Assembly (NCBI GenBank): GCA_026874595.1 | Contig: CM049320.1 | Span: 36,304,214-36,368,213, forward strand | From: Sipunculus nudus | Taxonomy: Eukaryota > Annelida > Sipuncula > Golfingiida > Sipunculidae | DNA length: 64,000 nucleotides | Reading direction: 5' to 3' | In this document: piece by piece, positions 40,587 to 54,577 of the stretch | Layout of the letters: each line of letters begins with the position of its first letter | Position numbering within the stretch: position 1 is the first letter of the stretch | Notes under the pieces: generated by a model | Told to the model about the DNA's origin: nothing | Database searches by the model: none | What the model saw: the letters and a program-made list of their open reading frames with translations, nothing else | Position numbers and translations under genes: made by a program

Positions 40587-40880
40587 ATGTACATCTACGC
40601 AATGAAGACGAGAACATATACACATGTAATACACCGGTGGCTCGACAGAGATGCTTGTCACACGCTGCGCCTGTACCACAGTCAATCCATCAGTGTTGTG
40701 CAAACAAGTCCCGCCCGGCCCGAGCCTAACATAGTAACAAGGGAATTAATCGGCCATGACCAACACGTGCCGGCCGATATCACACCTGATCACACCGTGT
40801 CCTCAGAAAAGGAAGCCCAAACTTCATCGGTGGAAAAATGGAAAGATACCGCCCACATGAAAGTGTTTAGCTCATGTTAA
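40587..40880 (+). CDS. Hypothetical ORF, 97 aa, uncertain
   Basis: From the ATG at 40,587 the frame stays open to 40,880. The second half is G+C-richer than the flanks and encodes a polar, Pro/Ser/Thr/Glu-rich sequence without a known motif. There is no clear promoter or splice site. It might be an exon, part of an old repeat or chance. Confidence 0.2.
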   Translation: MYIYAMKTRTYTHVIHRWLDRDACHTLRLYHSQSISVVQTSPARPEPNIVTRELIGHDQHVPADITPDHTVSSEKEAQTSSVEKWKDTAHMKVFSSC

Positions 40881-40899
40881 TGAAGTTCATGGCGGTAGT

Positions 40900-42254
40900 A
40901 ACAAGTAGCTTCAGACAGTTTGGCATCCGTAGTTCCAGGAATGTCAGGGCTTACATATACGGAGACGCCATGCCTCACTTAGTCAAAGCCCATATCATTC
41001 GACAGATACATGCAGTCCTATTTGTAAAATGTAATTCTATGTGTGGGTAAATTCGTGAATAAAAAAGGGAGCATTCACATATGTGCCATTGCGTATAGTC
41101 GGGGGAAGTATATGCCGTAAAGCTGATCGTCGCTAAATGTTTAAATTCTGTCAGATTAGCGGTTAGTCAAGAGTATCCAGTCATATGTGAATTCATAGAA
41201 CGTTTTGTGTGTGTTTGTGTAATTCCATTAATAAGTGATATATATATAAACACATTTAAGGTGTCGTTCCTAAATGACTTAAGGATACCAGTTCGTTTGC
41301 GATACTTCTTAATTAATAAAAAGGTGCATATCATGCAGTGGCTTACTACGCCCCATGACCAGGCCAGGAAACCGTTAATTACCCATTTCCCGTGCCCTGA
41401 ATATTGAAATAGGAATGTTCGGTTAGTTTCGTCCACATGAGAGCCTATTACTAGTGAATGGAACCATGCATTGGGTTTGTAAGACATATCAAATTATCTT
41501 ATTGGCCATTCCTTTGCTTTCTTAGATTGTCTTTCGATTGTCATTTTGATTGCGTGGATTAACAAAAGTTTAGAATTAAAGTGTTTGTCTGCTAACAGGA
41601 TGTCATCGCTATGTAACGTTTAAATCTCCTCTTATCTTCATATTTTGTAAGGGAGGTTCATGTTATATTCATAACTGTGTATAAAAAAGATTACCACCCA
41701 ACATAGAGAACAACACATCCTTATTGGCTTATAGATAAGAAATTTAACAATAAATAACAGATATGTGAGGTGTTCCCAGAAGCACAATATTAAGATTTCA
41801 CACCTAATCAAGCATCCGTTCCTAAATTTTGATAAAGATAAGGGACCTTCTATGATACTTCAAGAAAAAAATGGAGTAGAGCAAAATGGTACCTTTTTTA
41901 AGCTCTACATTTTCCAAGGATCCCGCCATAGACTTAAATAGGCATCTTATAATCAATCATGGACTTCGCATCAGAAGTGTAAATATATGTTAGTATCAGG
42001 ATTTGCATTTTTTTACCACACACAGCTTGGGTTTCAACTGAATATAACTGTGTCAAATTCTAATATTTGTTGAATGCATCTCTCTTTATCTCTCTCTCTC
42101 TTGGTACTGCCGGCGACTGTTGTCACATGCATAAGAACGGTTTAACATTGTTATCCATATTATAATTTTCGTTTCACTGATTCTAGAACAAGATAAGAAC
42201 ACATTAATATCACGTAAATAAATGGTATATTAAAAATGTATAATAAAACCATTG
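40900..42254. other. Host-like DNA, no gene seen
   Basis: No supportable feature; a short (TC)n tract lies at ~42,080-42,100. Confidence 0.4.
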
Positions 42255-44172
42255 TCACAGACATAATGTCTCGTAAATGGTTGGCTCACGTATTTTTTTT
42301 CCGTACGTTTGCAGGTGTTTTTTCCAACACCAATCCATGTCTGCAAATTTTTCATGGCACCTCGCCCTAGAATAAAATAAAATCTTTATATTGAAAGAGT
42401 CTTTGTTGAAAGATACGTTATTAAGTATGTGATTAACGTAATAAAGGCAGTTGTTCTCCAATTTGCTGTTCTGTGTTACCATTGTTTCCTATGACATAAT
42501 ACTCTGAGAAGAAAAAGAATAACAGGAACAACTTTCTCGATATAAAAAGGTTTAACTGTGCCTTTAACCTTTTCTTTCACTGATACCAATTCACCGTAAA
42601 AAGGTTAATATATTGATACTTTAAAACAAGCCTACCTGTTTACTAAAACACTTTACAAGGTACACAGCCAACACAGTCGCAGCAAATAACCCCTGTACAG
42701 CCGTAAAAACGACGAAGGCTCGAAGCATATATGTCATGGTGGAACATGCTGTAAAAATGTATTCACATCAATGCCAACGTCAACGTCGATACATTTGTAA
42801 ATAACTGGGTGAGGAAATTTGAAAACATGATAGCAATGAAAAATTAAATATCCTAAGTTGAAAATATAATTATTGAAGATCACTACTCTTTGTTGTGCGC
42901 TCGTGATTTACCTTCATGTGGCGCCTGGTGAACACCTGGGGCACTGGACAGCTCTTGCTTGCACTCGGTCCTCTCGGGGGCTTATATAGATAAAGCACAA
43001 AGACAGGTTACAACTGACAATCTTAAAAATCAGTGTAGATCGACCTTCCATTTCCTCAGCCATAATAATTCCACAACCTCGGTCTTTTATTTGTTTTGTA
43101 TTCCGGAAAGCATCAGCCGAAAAAGCCTTCAATTCTGCAAACCACAACACTCTCTCTTTGTACAAGTGCGAATAAAATAAATACTTATTTTTGACAAAGT
43201 GCGGGTGAGCTTCCACAGTGAACAGTAAAACAGGTAAAAAGGATAATACCTCGCTTGCTAGCTCCAAACCACACATCAGCAGTCAGAGGAATATGCATTT
43301 TCTTCAAATGTGTTATTGTTTGTTTAACTGACAATTCTGCCATCGAGGAATTGTTTCGTTCACAGTCCGTTCTAGCCTGATACCAATCTTCCTTGTCCTT
43401 TGTGTATTTGTAACACTTGACGTGATCACATTCACCAGTTCCATCACAGCCTCTGCATTGGTTATCTGATTAATTGTGAAGGGTATAAATCAATGTAACA
43501 ATGGAAATTGAAATGGCACATATAATTTCAATACCATTACGTTTATTCAGCTATCAAAAAATTATGACAATAACATTTATACCTATTTTTTATGTAAAAG
43601 TGGGTAACTGAACAAAAATTTATATTTAAATTTTCTCTATCCATAGTTGGCGTACCGTTTAATTTACATATGGCATAAACTCCAGACGGGTACTCCTCAT
43701 AACATCTGGTTGGCGCCAGTCTTCCCAAGCTAATAGTAGCACAAGGAGCATCAGTGAATTCATCTTTGTTCGCTGTAAAGTAAAAATGTAAGTAGGTAAA
43801 TTTAACACTCAGATTAGAATAATCTCTGTTTTTCATATATTTCATCATTTACAAATTTCGTACTATGACATCTACTGGCAACTAAAGTAGAAATAGTATA
43901 AAACATATTAAATAGGAAAAATACAAGCCGTAGCATATTATTAGTGATACCTGATGCCGTCCAATTTCCAGATGTGAATTCTTCCTTTTCTTTTTCTGCA
44001 GCATTAGTCCATACTGCCGTTAAATTTCTTCTATTCATTTCATCCAACAATAAATTCGACGTCACATCAGATTCTGCAGGAAGACCACCTTTGTCTTTGC
44101 ATATGTCATGAGCATTTTCTATGGTTGTTGTTGATATTATGTTTGGACTACTGACGACCAGACCGACACAGG
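42255..44172 (-). CDS. C-type-lectin-like transmembrane receptor, 3' exons (minus strand)
   Basis: Exons with good splice sites: 43,951-44,172 (74 codons; N-terminal half of a lectin-like domain with AHDICKDKGG and AVWTN), 43,656-43,772 (39 codons; C-terminal half with CATIS...RCYEEYPSGVYAICK), 43,250-43,465 (72 codons; a second domain with CYKYTKDKEDWYQARTDCERNN and VWFGAS), a following exon within ~42,912-43,147 (GCGIIMAEEM...SCNLSLCFIY), and 42,636-42,748, which encodes a transmembrane helix. Ectodomain exons are phase 1 at both ends. A last exon around 42,255-42,372 probably encodes the cytoplasmic tail, ending IYETLCL in one phase. Calcium- and sugar-binding EPN/QPD-WND motifs are not seen, so ligand binding may be atypical. 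The 5' exons and signal peptide are not identified. Confidence 0.65.
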
Positions 44173-45668
44173 CTGAAAGGTAAGGAACAGGTTTGACCAT
44201 TAAATAGTCAGGACCTGGTGCTACATTAAGAAATACACCGAACACGTATATAATCCATAAAAGTAATATTTTTTACCACATTATAGTGTGATGGTATAGA
44301 CAGGGAAATTCCGACAAATACTGATCTTTGGGATGTCAAACTTTTCTCGGTAGTTTATGATGCGAGATTTCCGTGGAATCAAACCCGGCCTGATGTCCAT
44401 TCATGTCTTGCATAAATAATGAGCTCATTTATGTTTTTGTAAATTATACATTACGTTTAATATCCAAATTTGCATAAATTATGACAATAATATATATTAT
44501 TTGTAAAATATTGTTTTTAACAAGAGGGTCATATAATACGCATAATAAATATTTAAATATGCAGGGACTATGAATGTGCCTTGTAAATTCCCATATATAT
44601 ATAAATCATTTTCGAAGAGTTTGATTTTTTTGCCTAAAAAAATAGATTATTTACTTACTTTAACATATTATCGGCAAAAAGGCTGCCAAGGCGGATGGAT
44701 TGATTTGTATATAGATTATATGCCTGCATAATTTTTTTTCTGTGTAGTTTTGACGTTATAATCAGTAGGTCTACTCATTATGCATACTTAACTAGCTGAT
44801 TTTCATATTTCAATTAATTCTGCAGAAAATATAAACATTTGTGATATCTGCATTATTACAAGTGGTGTTTTTGTTAAAGTAATATATTATTATAAGTATA
44901 ACAAATATCAACAGTAAGTTTGAATAATTTATTAATTTAATTAGCCGAATATGGTTTTCAACAAGATGTTTCCATTAGTAAGGGGCAAACCTAAATTTTT
45001 TAATAACGGGGTGTCAACGGTCCCCTTTTTAGTTCTAAGGTTAACTATTTTTTAACAAACTACTTAGCCCAGGCTCTAACAATTTAATTAGATAATTTAT
45101 ATAATTATGATCCAGATCAACTTGTGGACAATATTGTGGAATATTTTTATTAATTATAAAGTACCTTGACGCAAATCAATTTTTAACCATCGAAATTTCA
45201 TCTTGTGGAAATAGTAAGGATTCCACGCCATTTTGAATTAACATAACTTGCATATTTATTCATTTCGATTCTTATGTTATTGTACAAAAAAAAATATACC
45301 ATGAAATACTAAATTGTTTTATGATGACATTGTGTCAAAAGTTCTTTCGTTGGTAGTAAATCATTTTCTCAGTAGAAACCCCTGAAGCCAAAGGCCTGCT
45401 CTTATTGCCTATAGTTAAGATAATTAGCACATTATGCGTGATTATGAGGTAACCACTCATGACCCATATTATAAATAATGTTTATTACTTGTAATTTTTC
45501 CTTAAGCAGATCAACAATTAACCATAAAAAACATAATATGAAGCTGTCAAAACATTATAATGTAAACTGGTCATATATGTAATTCTCCTCAAACTCCAGG
45601 CATATCTGACATCATTACATTTGAGCTTGAATGGGAAGATGGTTTTCGTAGCCATTGAAAACTGGGTT
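44173..45668. other. Likely intron or upstream DNA of the lectin-like gene
   Basis: AT-rich, no exon recognised. A polypyrimidine acceptor CTTACCTTTCAG marks its lower edge. Confidence 0.4.
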
Positions 45669-48600
45669 CACACGAATGTAGTAAAGGTCATATATTCTGT
45701 CGTTTTACGACGGACTGATTTTCGTCATTTAACGTAAATCAGCACTTCCATCTTTCCAAAGTGACATTTCACTAGGAGCGGGGCCACCAGTATGTAATAA
45801 AAAAAATTCGCCCGAATTCTGCGAAATATGAACCTAAGCGCGAGCTATTGCAAAATAGAGCAAAATTGAACAATAGGGTTTCGACGCTCGAAACTAACAA
45901 AACTCTTAGAGTGACACCACATATACAATGAGTAACGCAAATACCTGTAATAGTGAAACTGGCGGATCTAGCGGCATCTGTAACTGTACTGTCAACAGTG
46001 GTCTCGCGTATAGCGCAGCCACTATACAACAGGATTATTCTGCATGGCACTCTCTGTTCGAATCTCCAATTTGTGAAGTTATCTAGTGACTTAAAAGTAT
46101 ATATCTAATATGGTATTAAAAAACATATTAGGCTCTTGCGTCAATCGTGTCCAAGAGCGCTCGTTACTCAGAATGTGCATTCAAATGGTTAGCCACACAA
46201 GACATCACAAACCTATTTAGTGGGGATGACTTTGGACAGTTATATTCAGTATTAGCCCGCTCAGATTAACTTCCTGCAACTTATGCTAAACAAACTAACT
46301 GTGAAAGGAATGTCCATGATGCTGCCCAGTTGTTCGAAAGTCTAGAACAAAAATATGGTTTATTCAATGACACTTCATTGAAAAATATATTTTATTCTGT
46401 ACTTTACATGACTTTGTTATTAAGGTGAACTTTGACAAATCTAGATTAAATCCAGAATATTCTATAGAATATACTGGATAACGTATTAATTCATGTGGTG
46501 ACAATGACTAGGTGTGGCTTCGCATAACGAAGGGTGGAATATTTAAACTACGACATGATATTACACTTGTTTAAAAAACGGAAATGCCACTGCCCATGGT
46601 CTTCCCAGAAGAGCTGGTGAATGTATGTCTATGTCTAAAGCAGTGTTACCAGCTAAGCTGTTACTTCGGAATTTGTATAGTCTTGCGTACTCGATGTTCT
46701 AGGCACGACAAATTGCCACTTGATAAGGGTACAGTTCATGACTTGAAGTTGTGGTATTCTGTGCCGCTCTACGGACAAATAATCACCTGCAGTTCCACAG
46801 AGGCGCTTCCCTGGAGCTTGGGGCGGGTAACTGCAGGATATAGAAGCCTGAGGGCAGTGGAACCGACGTCTTTAGTTCAAGCCCTCAAATGTCAGAGAAA
46901 TGATGGCAGCTTTAGTCACACTGCACTCCTTTTCCAATCAGATAGAGAACAAGGTAGTTCAGGTATGCAAAAACAATATCACTACCATGGTTTATATCAA
47001 TTTTCAGGGTAGACAGTGTGTAGAAATGACCAAAATACCTACGGCTATTTGGAGGCTTTTAAACAGAAGGCAATACCGATGCACGCTGACTGTCATGAAC
47101 TGTATAGCACCACCATTGGGTGTAAATATACAAACTATTCAGGTATTTGGACATAATATGGTGTCCATATACAATAGACCGATGTGCGTTCTTTCTAACG
47201 AGTAAATTACAAATGTACAAACAGCCTATACATGGAACCAGACACTAGATATCCAATCATAATATTGAACAGGATAATTAGTGTTATCATAACTAAAAAG
47301 GCAAAGGCCTCAGTGAGAGTATCATGGTGGCCTGCTCAACAGTGGTTTCAAAACTTATAAAATTGTCAGTAGCCCAAACAATAAGAATTCAAACCACATG
47401 GCAGACATGTCTACGTATAAGACATATCCCCGAGTCATTAAGGGATCCAAAATGAAAATTATTTGCTTGGAGAATCCGTGTAGAGAAAAATCAAAATCTT
47501 TAGGCTGGGCAAAGAGGGCTCAAGATTAATATGTATTATATTGGGCACCGTCAACTTTTAAGCATTACAATAGGATTGGCCTTGATATTCAGGAGTATTG
47601 TTTCAGCGATAATTTTCAATTTCCCAAAATGGATGGGTACTCCGTGATTGTAGATGAGGTGTGAACTGTGATTACTCGAATCAACCTGATTCATTACTCA
47701 GAATGACATCAGTTTGTCTAGGTTGTTTATTTTGAGAGTCTAGGTCTGAGAAATGTGGTGCCTGATGTGGATGTTGAACATAGGCTCACATCTTTAATCA
47801 AATCTGGTATTAAGAGGCCGCTTTGTACCACCAAACCCATGCCAGTGAGTCCAGCTTTTTTTCAGTTGTTCAGGTCGGGGGGGGGGGGGGGGAATCAGGC
47901 TCTGCCATTAGATAAACTCAGACTTAAATGGATAACTTTTAGTTAGCTTTGTCCTTCATGACTAGACCTTCAGATTTAGCTCCTAGGAGTGAAACGTAAA
48001 CCAAAGCTTACAGTCAGAGAAGTTATTTTGTTAACAAGAGATCAGTTTCTTTACATCAGGATTGGTCTTTTTTATTTTTTTTTTCGTATTAAAATGATAC
48101 CTCTTGCAAGGGGTTTAAAGTCCTCATACTAGATACCAGATAATTCAAATGATAATATTGACAAAACTTGGTGTTTACAGATGTATTTAGATAGGAATTG
48201 AGACTGTTGCATTCGAGGAAAAACATATGCGGTGCCTTATTTCATTTAAATCTCCTTATACTGCCCTCAAGGCTGAGATTATTGCAAGTATTCTGAAGAA
48301 ATTGATTATTTTGGAGGTCAAGGTTATACAGCTTGGTGCTTTAGAGCTACTTGTGCCACTGTTGCTGTTCCAGGTGGTATTAAAACCTTAAACTGTCATG
48401 CAGATTGGCAGGTGGAAAACTCCAGAGATATTTTAAAACACGTTTATCTGATGCACGATCTAGTTACACCGAATATATTGGTCGGTTCAAAGGTTCAAAT
48501 TACACTTTTTGATTTGCACATACATTTAAGGGTAATCTCGCTACGAGGGAAGTTAATATAATAAATATATTTGAAGTGTTACGTAAGTTTTGTTTCTACT

Positions 48601-48700
48601 AAATTACAGTCACACGAATGTATTACAGTAATACATTTTTTTTGTAATTTCACGACAGACTGATTTGCGTCATTTACCGTAAATCGGCACCTCAGTCCTT
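45669..48700 (+). mobile_element. Decayed DIRS-type (tyrosine recombinase) retroelement
   Basis: About 46,900-47,060 encodes MMAALVTLHSFSNQIENK then NNITTMVYINFQG, which matches the RNase H region of DIRS-like elements (DN-TT-V-YIN-QGG pattern, with the catalytic Asp changed to Asn). About 48,330-48,450 encodes RATCATVAVPGGIKTL and HADWQVENSRDIL, resembling the tyrosine-recombinase HxxGW box region. Frames are broken by stops and shifts. Related direct sequences flank the body (about 45,669-45,750 and 48,611-48,690), sharing CACACGAATGTA, ACGAC-GACTGATTT and CGTCATTTA-CGTAAATC. The DIRS family assignment is from motif recognition. Not functional. Confidence 0.6.
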
Positions 48701-51279
48701 CCTTAGAGCAGCTTTGTAACTATTTATATTATTTCCTGGGATTTCTTATAATTTTAATGGTTTTATATGGCACCCAGTGAAAGTGGACCTTGGATGAGTA
48801 TAGGCAATTGTTTGACAATAAATAGCAATTAAGTGCGATGTAAGCTTTGTTCTTATAAAGCAGCATCATACTAAAAAGGTCATGGTCATGTTTACAGAGA
48901 ACATGTCTTAGAATATTTGACGGGTGCCTAATATTGTTGTGCGAACATTCATAGTTACCTCAGCTAAATGTTACAGGAATGCATTTAAAAAAATAGTCAG
49001 TCCATCCAGCGTTTTCTCTCACAAATGTGTCATAATAAATAAATTAGTTAATTAGTTATGAAAAATACTAAAACGCCTTTTACGTTTTAGGGGAAAAATA
49101 GATAATGTACAATCATATTCACTCTATCTTGGATAATTTCCATGCACATAATGAGAACATGTACAATCATTTCACTCTATCTTGGATAATTTAATGCACA
49201 CAATGAGAACATTTTGTTTGAAACTGACGGATCATGCTAACAGAATTTAATACTTTTACATCATTAACCATTAAACGGGTGCAAAATGTGAACCATATTA
49301 AAATGTTATGCATAACTGATCAAGATTTGAAAATTAGCTCAATAATTAACGGAGATAAAAAAACGGAGTGGCCATAGGGCTTTTGGATTATATAGAAAAG
49401 AACATAACGAACTTGAAGATAATTAACATCCCCCTAGATAATTACTTGATGGATTTGTGCCCTGTATTGTAAACCATAACAAATACGGTATAAAGCAATC
49501 GGGAAGACCTCATATATCTTTAAGCTCCTATTGTTTTAGTTGCCAATAAACGGATAATAACATCCAATAATTAATTGCAATTATATATATGTGATGGATG
49601 TTGATGAAATATAATATGCCGAGCAACTTAGAAAGTATAGCAAGCAAAACGACCTTTTTGTGTAATATTTACTCCAAAACCACCAATTATTGTCACTTTT
49701 GATGCGAAACAATGAGGAAGCACCCTCAACGGCTCACTGCAGGTTAGGCGTTTGGCTTATCACATCAGGTATAAGTACTGAACAGTGTATAAGTATGTGT
49801 CTTGTTTACATTAATTCTTAATTATATAACCATCTTGTAACCTTTCAGATTGTACCAACACCTAACCTAATCATGGTGGTCTATTGTTTTTGTACACCAA
49901 ATCCAGAATTTCCTAACGGAACGCCCATTATTAATTACTAAATCAGGACTAGATACGATCCCAAAAAAAGGAGGGATAGAGAACCACTTGGGTAGTAATC
50001 TAGTAAAAATAGGGTTGAACCGGGAAAAAGTTGCAAAACAAATGAAACTAACTGTACGTTATACAGAACATTCTGAAAAATAACATATTAAATGTCCAAA
50101 AAAGTCCAATTGGGTAAGTTAATTACTTTGATAATTTTAATTGGCCAATTAAATACTAATTTTACTGTACTAATCTGCAAATAGTCATATCAAGCTTTGT
50201 TTCATTAGAATGATCTCTTCATAGTCCATCTATTGCATCTCACTTAGATGCAAATTTACCAATAACATCGATATTATGTAAATTTTGAGGACAAGGCTCG
50301 ACAATAACACTTTTCAAATTGCTTAAGGAGTTGGAAATATATAGAGAGCTATTGCCAAAGTGTATAAAAGTTGCCACCTGGACCTACGATACTCAGACCA
50401 TGCCCGTTTGGACAGTCTTAGGAATATCACATACAGGAAAAATCATATAGAGCTAAAGGGGCGGGGTTTTTTTTTTTTTATATCACAAGAAGTATCACGA
50501 GGGATATAGGGTTTATTAAGCATTTAAATGGTATTCACTCCAGCTTCAGGGAATAGCAAGTTATTATTTGGAACCTTGCTAATTCTCCCCTTAGTAAACC
50601 GGTTTTTTTGTACTTGCTTAAATAATCTGGTCAAAGCATAAGCACATTAAGTTATATTAATGGTCCAGTATATTTACGTAATACTTACGTATCACCTGGC
50701 ATTATGATGGACTTCTTAATGGTTCACTGTCATCATCTTCAGTTTTGTTAAACATGATTGCTCATTTGCTAAAAGCTGGTTTAATTCATGTAAATGAATT
50801 AAAGACATCTGCGTGTCATTATTGTGAACATTATGACTTTTAATTGTAATAATGTTATATAGCCCTCTTACGGCACTTTAGTTAAAGGTTAGATTAATAA
50901 ACGCAAATTTAAATAAATGCTAGGATTTTCTCACCGGCAAAGAGCACACTATCGATAATACGGGTTTGATACAGAACTCACTGAGTTTTTTAATTAACTT
51001 ACAGAATACTAATTAAAATCACATTATTTATGGCTGTTACCAACCGGCATTGGCATAAACAGAAACGAGCACCCAGCCGTAGAACAAGAAAAACGGAAGT
51101 TGTCTACACGATTGTGACATCTATTCAGTTATAAATTGAAAATATGAAGCCCAGCGTATTTAATAAATCTGTTCTGTTGTATAGACTTAATTAATATAAT
51201 AATACGGGTATATTTAAGGCAACACAACAGTTGTACAATCTGGCATGGATTATATTCAGTTACTAACTCTTATACAGGG
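48701..51279. other. Host-like DNA with one short duplication
   Basis: At ~49,105-49,210 the phrase ATGTACAATCAT, TTCACTCTATCTTGGATAAT, ATGCACA and AATGAGAACAT is tandemly duplicated (~55 bp). No gene is seen. Confidence 0.45.
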
Positions 51280-51412
51280 TTGCCAGCGCTCAGGGAAAAT
51301 TTATGGAATAATTTATTTTTCAAGACCAGGGAAAAGTCAGGGAATTTCATAAAAGGTCAGGGAATTCTTTGATATTTTGGGCAGTCAGGGAAAAGTCATG
51401 AAATTTCAAATG
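51280..51412. repeat. Short motif repeat (GTCAGGGAA)
   Basis: CAGGGAA or CAGGGAAAAGTC is repeated six times within 130 bp, spaced irregularly. It is of a type found as degraded interspersed repeat in invertebrate genomes; function unknown. Confidence 0.5.
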
Positions 51413-51939
51413 GCTATGACGATCGCAGTCAGTTATTAGGCTGAAAGAGTTTGGCATCTGTTATAACAATTTGCTCAATGTGCAGATTTAATCTCGTTTC
51501 CTTTTAATTTTTTGTATAAAAATCCAAGCTTGATGATGCAGAGAATCGATATACAACATATAATACCAACAGTTAATATGAGTGACCAATTCTGTTTCTG
51601 AGCAATATTATAAAAAAGGAGGAAGTAAAAGTTCAAGGTAAAAAAGGAAGACTTTATCCTTATAAGTATTATCATTTCTTTGCCCTAACTGTTTTGTGTT
51701 TCAGCTGTCTCGATTGTTATTAATTATTTAATTTGCGTTGACCAGATTATTTAAGATAGTACAATCAATACTGCCTTTCTAAGAAGTCCATTATAACGTC
51801 GTGTGATACGTTAGAATGTCATAAATATATTAGACTTTTAAAATAGCTTGACTTTTCTTTTGCGTTGACCATACTATAAAAGTTAATACATTACTTAGGG
51901 ATTAGAAAAGTTCCATATACCAAATTGCAATATACTGAA

Positions 51940-52470
51940 GTGAGATTGAACACCATTTAAGTTACAAATATTTCCTGATGCCGAAAATCCTATGTCACAC
52001 ATGATGCCTCTCGTGATATAAAGAAAATCCACTGATCCTATATTTCTATATGATTTATCTTGTATGTGATATTCCCTTGTCTCAGGGGCATGGCATTATA
52101 TAGCGTAAGCCTAGCAGGAAACTACTCCGGAGCATGTTGTTCCCCCGTTATTTTCAATCCAATGAGTAAGGTTTATTGTCGAACCCTGCCTTCAATAGAC
52201 AGGCAATGAAGAGAAAGTGAACATCATTTAAAAGCTACATATTCTCATTAGGTCAAAAACCCCATATCCCTGATGATAAATATCTAGTATAAAACATCCT
52301 CATTTCATATATTTCTATTTGATTTATCCAGAATGTGATATTTCCTTTGGCTGTCTCAAGGGTATGGTCTGATATATCGTAAGCCCAGCTGGCAACTTTC
52401 AGACACTGGGGCAATCGCTCTCACGATATTTCTAACCCCTCAGGCAAATAGGTCAGTGTTATTTTGGAGC
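51940..52470. repeat. Diverged ~270-bp direct repeat, two copies
   Basis: ATATTTCTATxTGATTTATC, GTGATATT, CTGTCTCAxGGG and ATAGCGTAAGCC or ATCGTAAGCCC occur at ~52,040-52,115 and ~52,307-52,390 in the same order. Confidence 0.6.
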
Positions 52471-52858
52471 CCTGCCCTAATCAATATACATAACATCATT
52501 ATTATTGCAAATTTACGTCTTAGTAGAATTCAATAGATAAACAATGCAGAGATCTTACAAATGATTGGTCACTCACAGGGGTAAAGTAAAAGTTTAATTT
52601 GACAATATGCAGATATGTAAAGTAAAAAGTTAACAGTTAATTAGCCAAATAATATCATCAAATTTAATGACTTTAACCATGACTTTTTGAGACCTTTCAT
52701 ATGTTATACTCTAGAATGTTATGTTCATCATACAACAAAACTAATTTCTGTTGCAATTTGTTCCGGGTTTTGCTAAAAAAGATCAAGTGAAATGAAGAGA
52801 TTATAGCCTAGATCAACTTCGGTAAGACCATGACAACGTTTGCGCATAACAACAGAAT

Positions 52859-52863
<5 letters not shown>

Positions 52864-52931
<68 letters not shown>
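52864..52931. repeat. Pure (TA)n tract
   Basis: About 33 uninterrupted TA units. No other gene or element is supportable between 52,480 and 54,570. Confidence 0.9.
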
Positions 52932-52933
<2 letters not shown>

Positions 52934-54577
52934 GGAGCCTAGATCATGCTTCCATAATGTCGTAGTGGATAATATTTAGAGCGGCTTTTCATGGCATTGC
53001 ATATAATCATATTTTAGCTGATGGAGTGTACCAATGCTCCACGAATCTACCATAGTAATATCAAATCCAGAAAGGTGATACATATGTTTCGCGCATGCAG
53101 TAAGATACATAAACTTATTTTGAAGTTTTGATCCTGGTGGGAAATTATACATCGTAAACATTTGTTAGCTATTCAGGCTAAAGAACCACTTTATTTACAA
53201 AAAAGTGCAGCCGCCATAAAACGCAGATCAATCAGTTGTTGATGTGTGTTCAGAGTGCAAAGGATGGTGTAAATTGCTAATGCCTAATTGTAATTATTAG
53301 AATAGACCCATGGACAGTAGTAGATCATATTCAAGCTAAATGCTATCATGACTGACTTAACTGGTGTTCTTTGATTTATTATATTACTCCATATTGCAAT
53401 AGATGCATATTAATACATTAATATGCAACACACGTGTATTAATATACATGATGGTTTTAGACAACCCCTCTGTATGAGCTAGCTTTTCACCCTATTACTC
53501 TATAGAGCATGTTCAAAGATTTCCCCTAAATCGCCACAATAGGTAACATTGCATGCCGGGGCGTATTATGGTGCTTTATAACAAAACTTTCACATACAGT
53601 TATAATATTTATAATCAGGGCCCTTGGGTTATTTGTTGTTCAGATAAATACTTATCTGCCAGTACTCTCCATGCAATACAACGAGGCGAAGACAGCTTGC
53701 TATAACACTTTGCATAATAAATGAGATGAAGGTGAATTTGATGCTAGGTGGTACACGCTTTTTGGCTTAGTGTGTGACAATATTCCTTTACAAATAAATG
53801 GCATAGTAAAACAGGTGTGAAACAAGTGAAGCAGAATATACAATAATCTCTTGTATATTTTCTTTCACACACACACATATATATATATATATATTATAAT
53901 TATTATTTTCTGCTACTACAAATAAGTAGATAAATGAAAATAATTCGTTGCCACCCTGTTCGGGTTTTTCATCCTTTTTATAGACAGGCAAAAATCTCAA
54001 GAGTTTTCTCTTTATTATTGGTCTGCCTTGCAGAGAATGACCTATTTAACCTAGATGCATAGCAATAAGTTACACAGGTTACACCGAACAAGCTTTATCA
54101 TGTTTTGGAACTGTATCAAGCCCACTTACAATAAATACTTGAAAATTAAATTAATTAAAGAACATGAATTATTTATGGTGACAGTCCTAAAACTGCTTTT
54201 AAAAAGTTTCTTTGAAATCACTTTATATAACTTACATATTTTATAGGATATATTGATTTTTATCCGCTTACCTGCATGAAGTACAAATGAAGCCAGCATG
54301 ATAGAAAAATTCAAATCAGCCAACGGGTTGGCTTTCTACTGGGTTTGTTCCTGCTGGAAAAAGCTGACTGTTATCTCAAATCACATATCAACAAGATAAT
54401 TATTTGCCAGCAGACAAACTAATGGGAAATTATGAATTACAACAATACCAAAGTGAAGCCTCCCTGTTTATACATGCACAACATGGATTCGTGTTAAGCA
54501 AGTTAAAACGAATTATCTTATCAAGATCATTGTAATCCTTAGGATCTAACAAAATATCACACTGCTTAAATATGCTG

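Noticed and set aside
45772-46050. A tRNA-derived SINE suggested by TGTTCGAATCTCC
   Set aside because: Only a weak B box is present, with no matching A box or cloverleaf; the segment lies inside the DIRS-like remnant.
46584-47012. A 142-codon intact host gene
   Set aside because: The neighbouring frame over the same bases carries the RNase H traces, so this is a shadow within the retroelement remnant.
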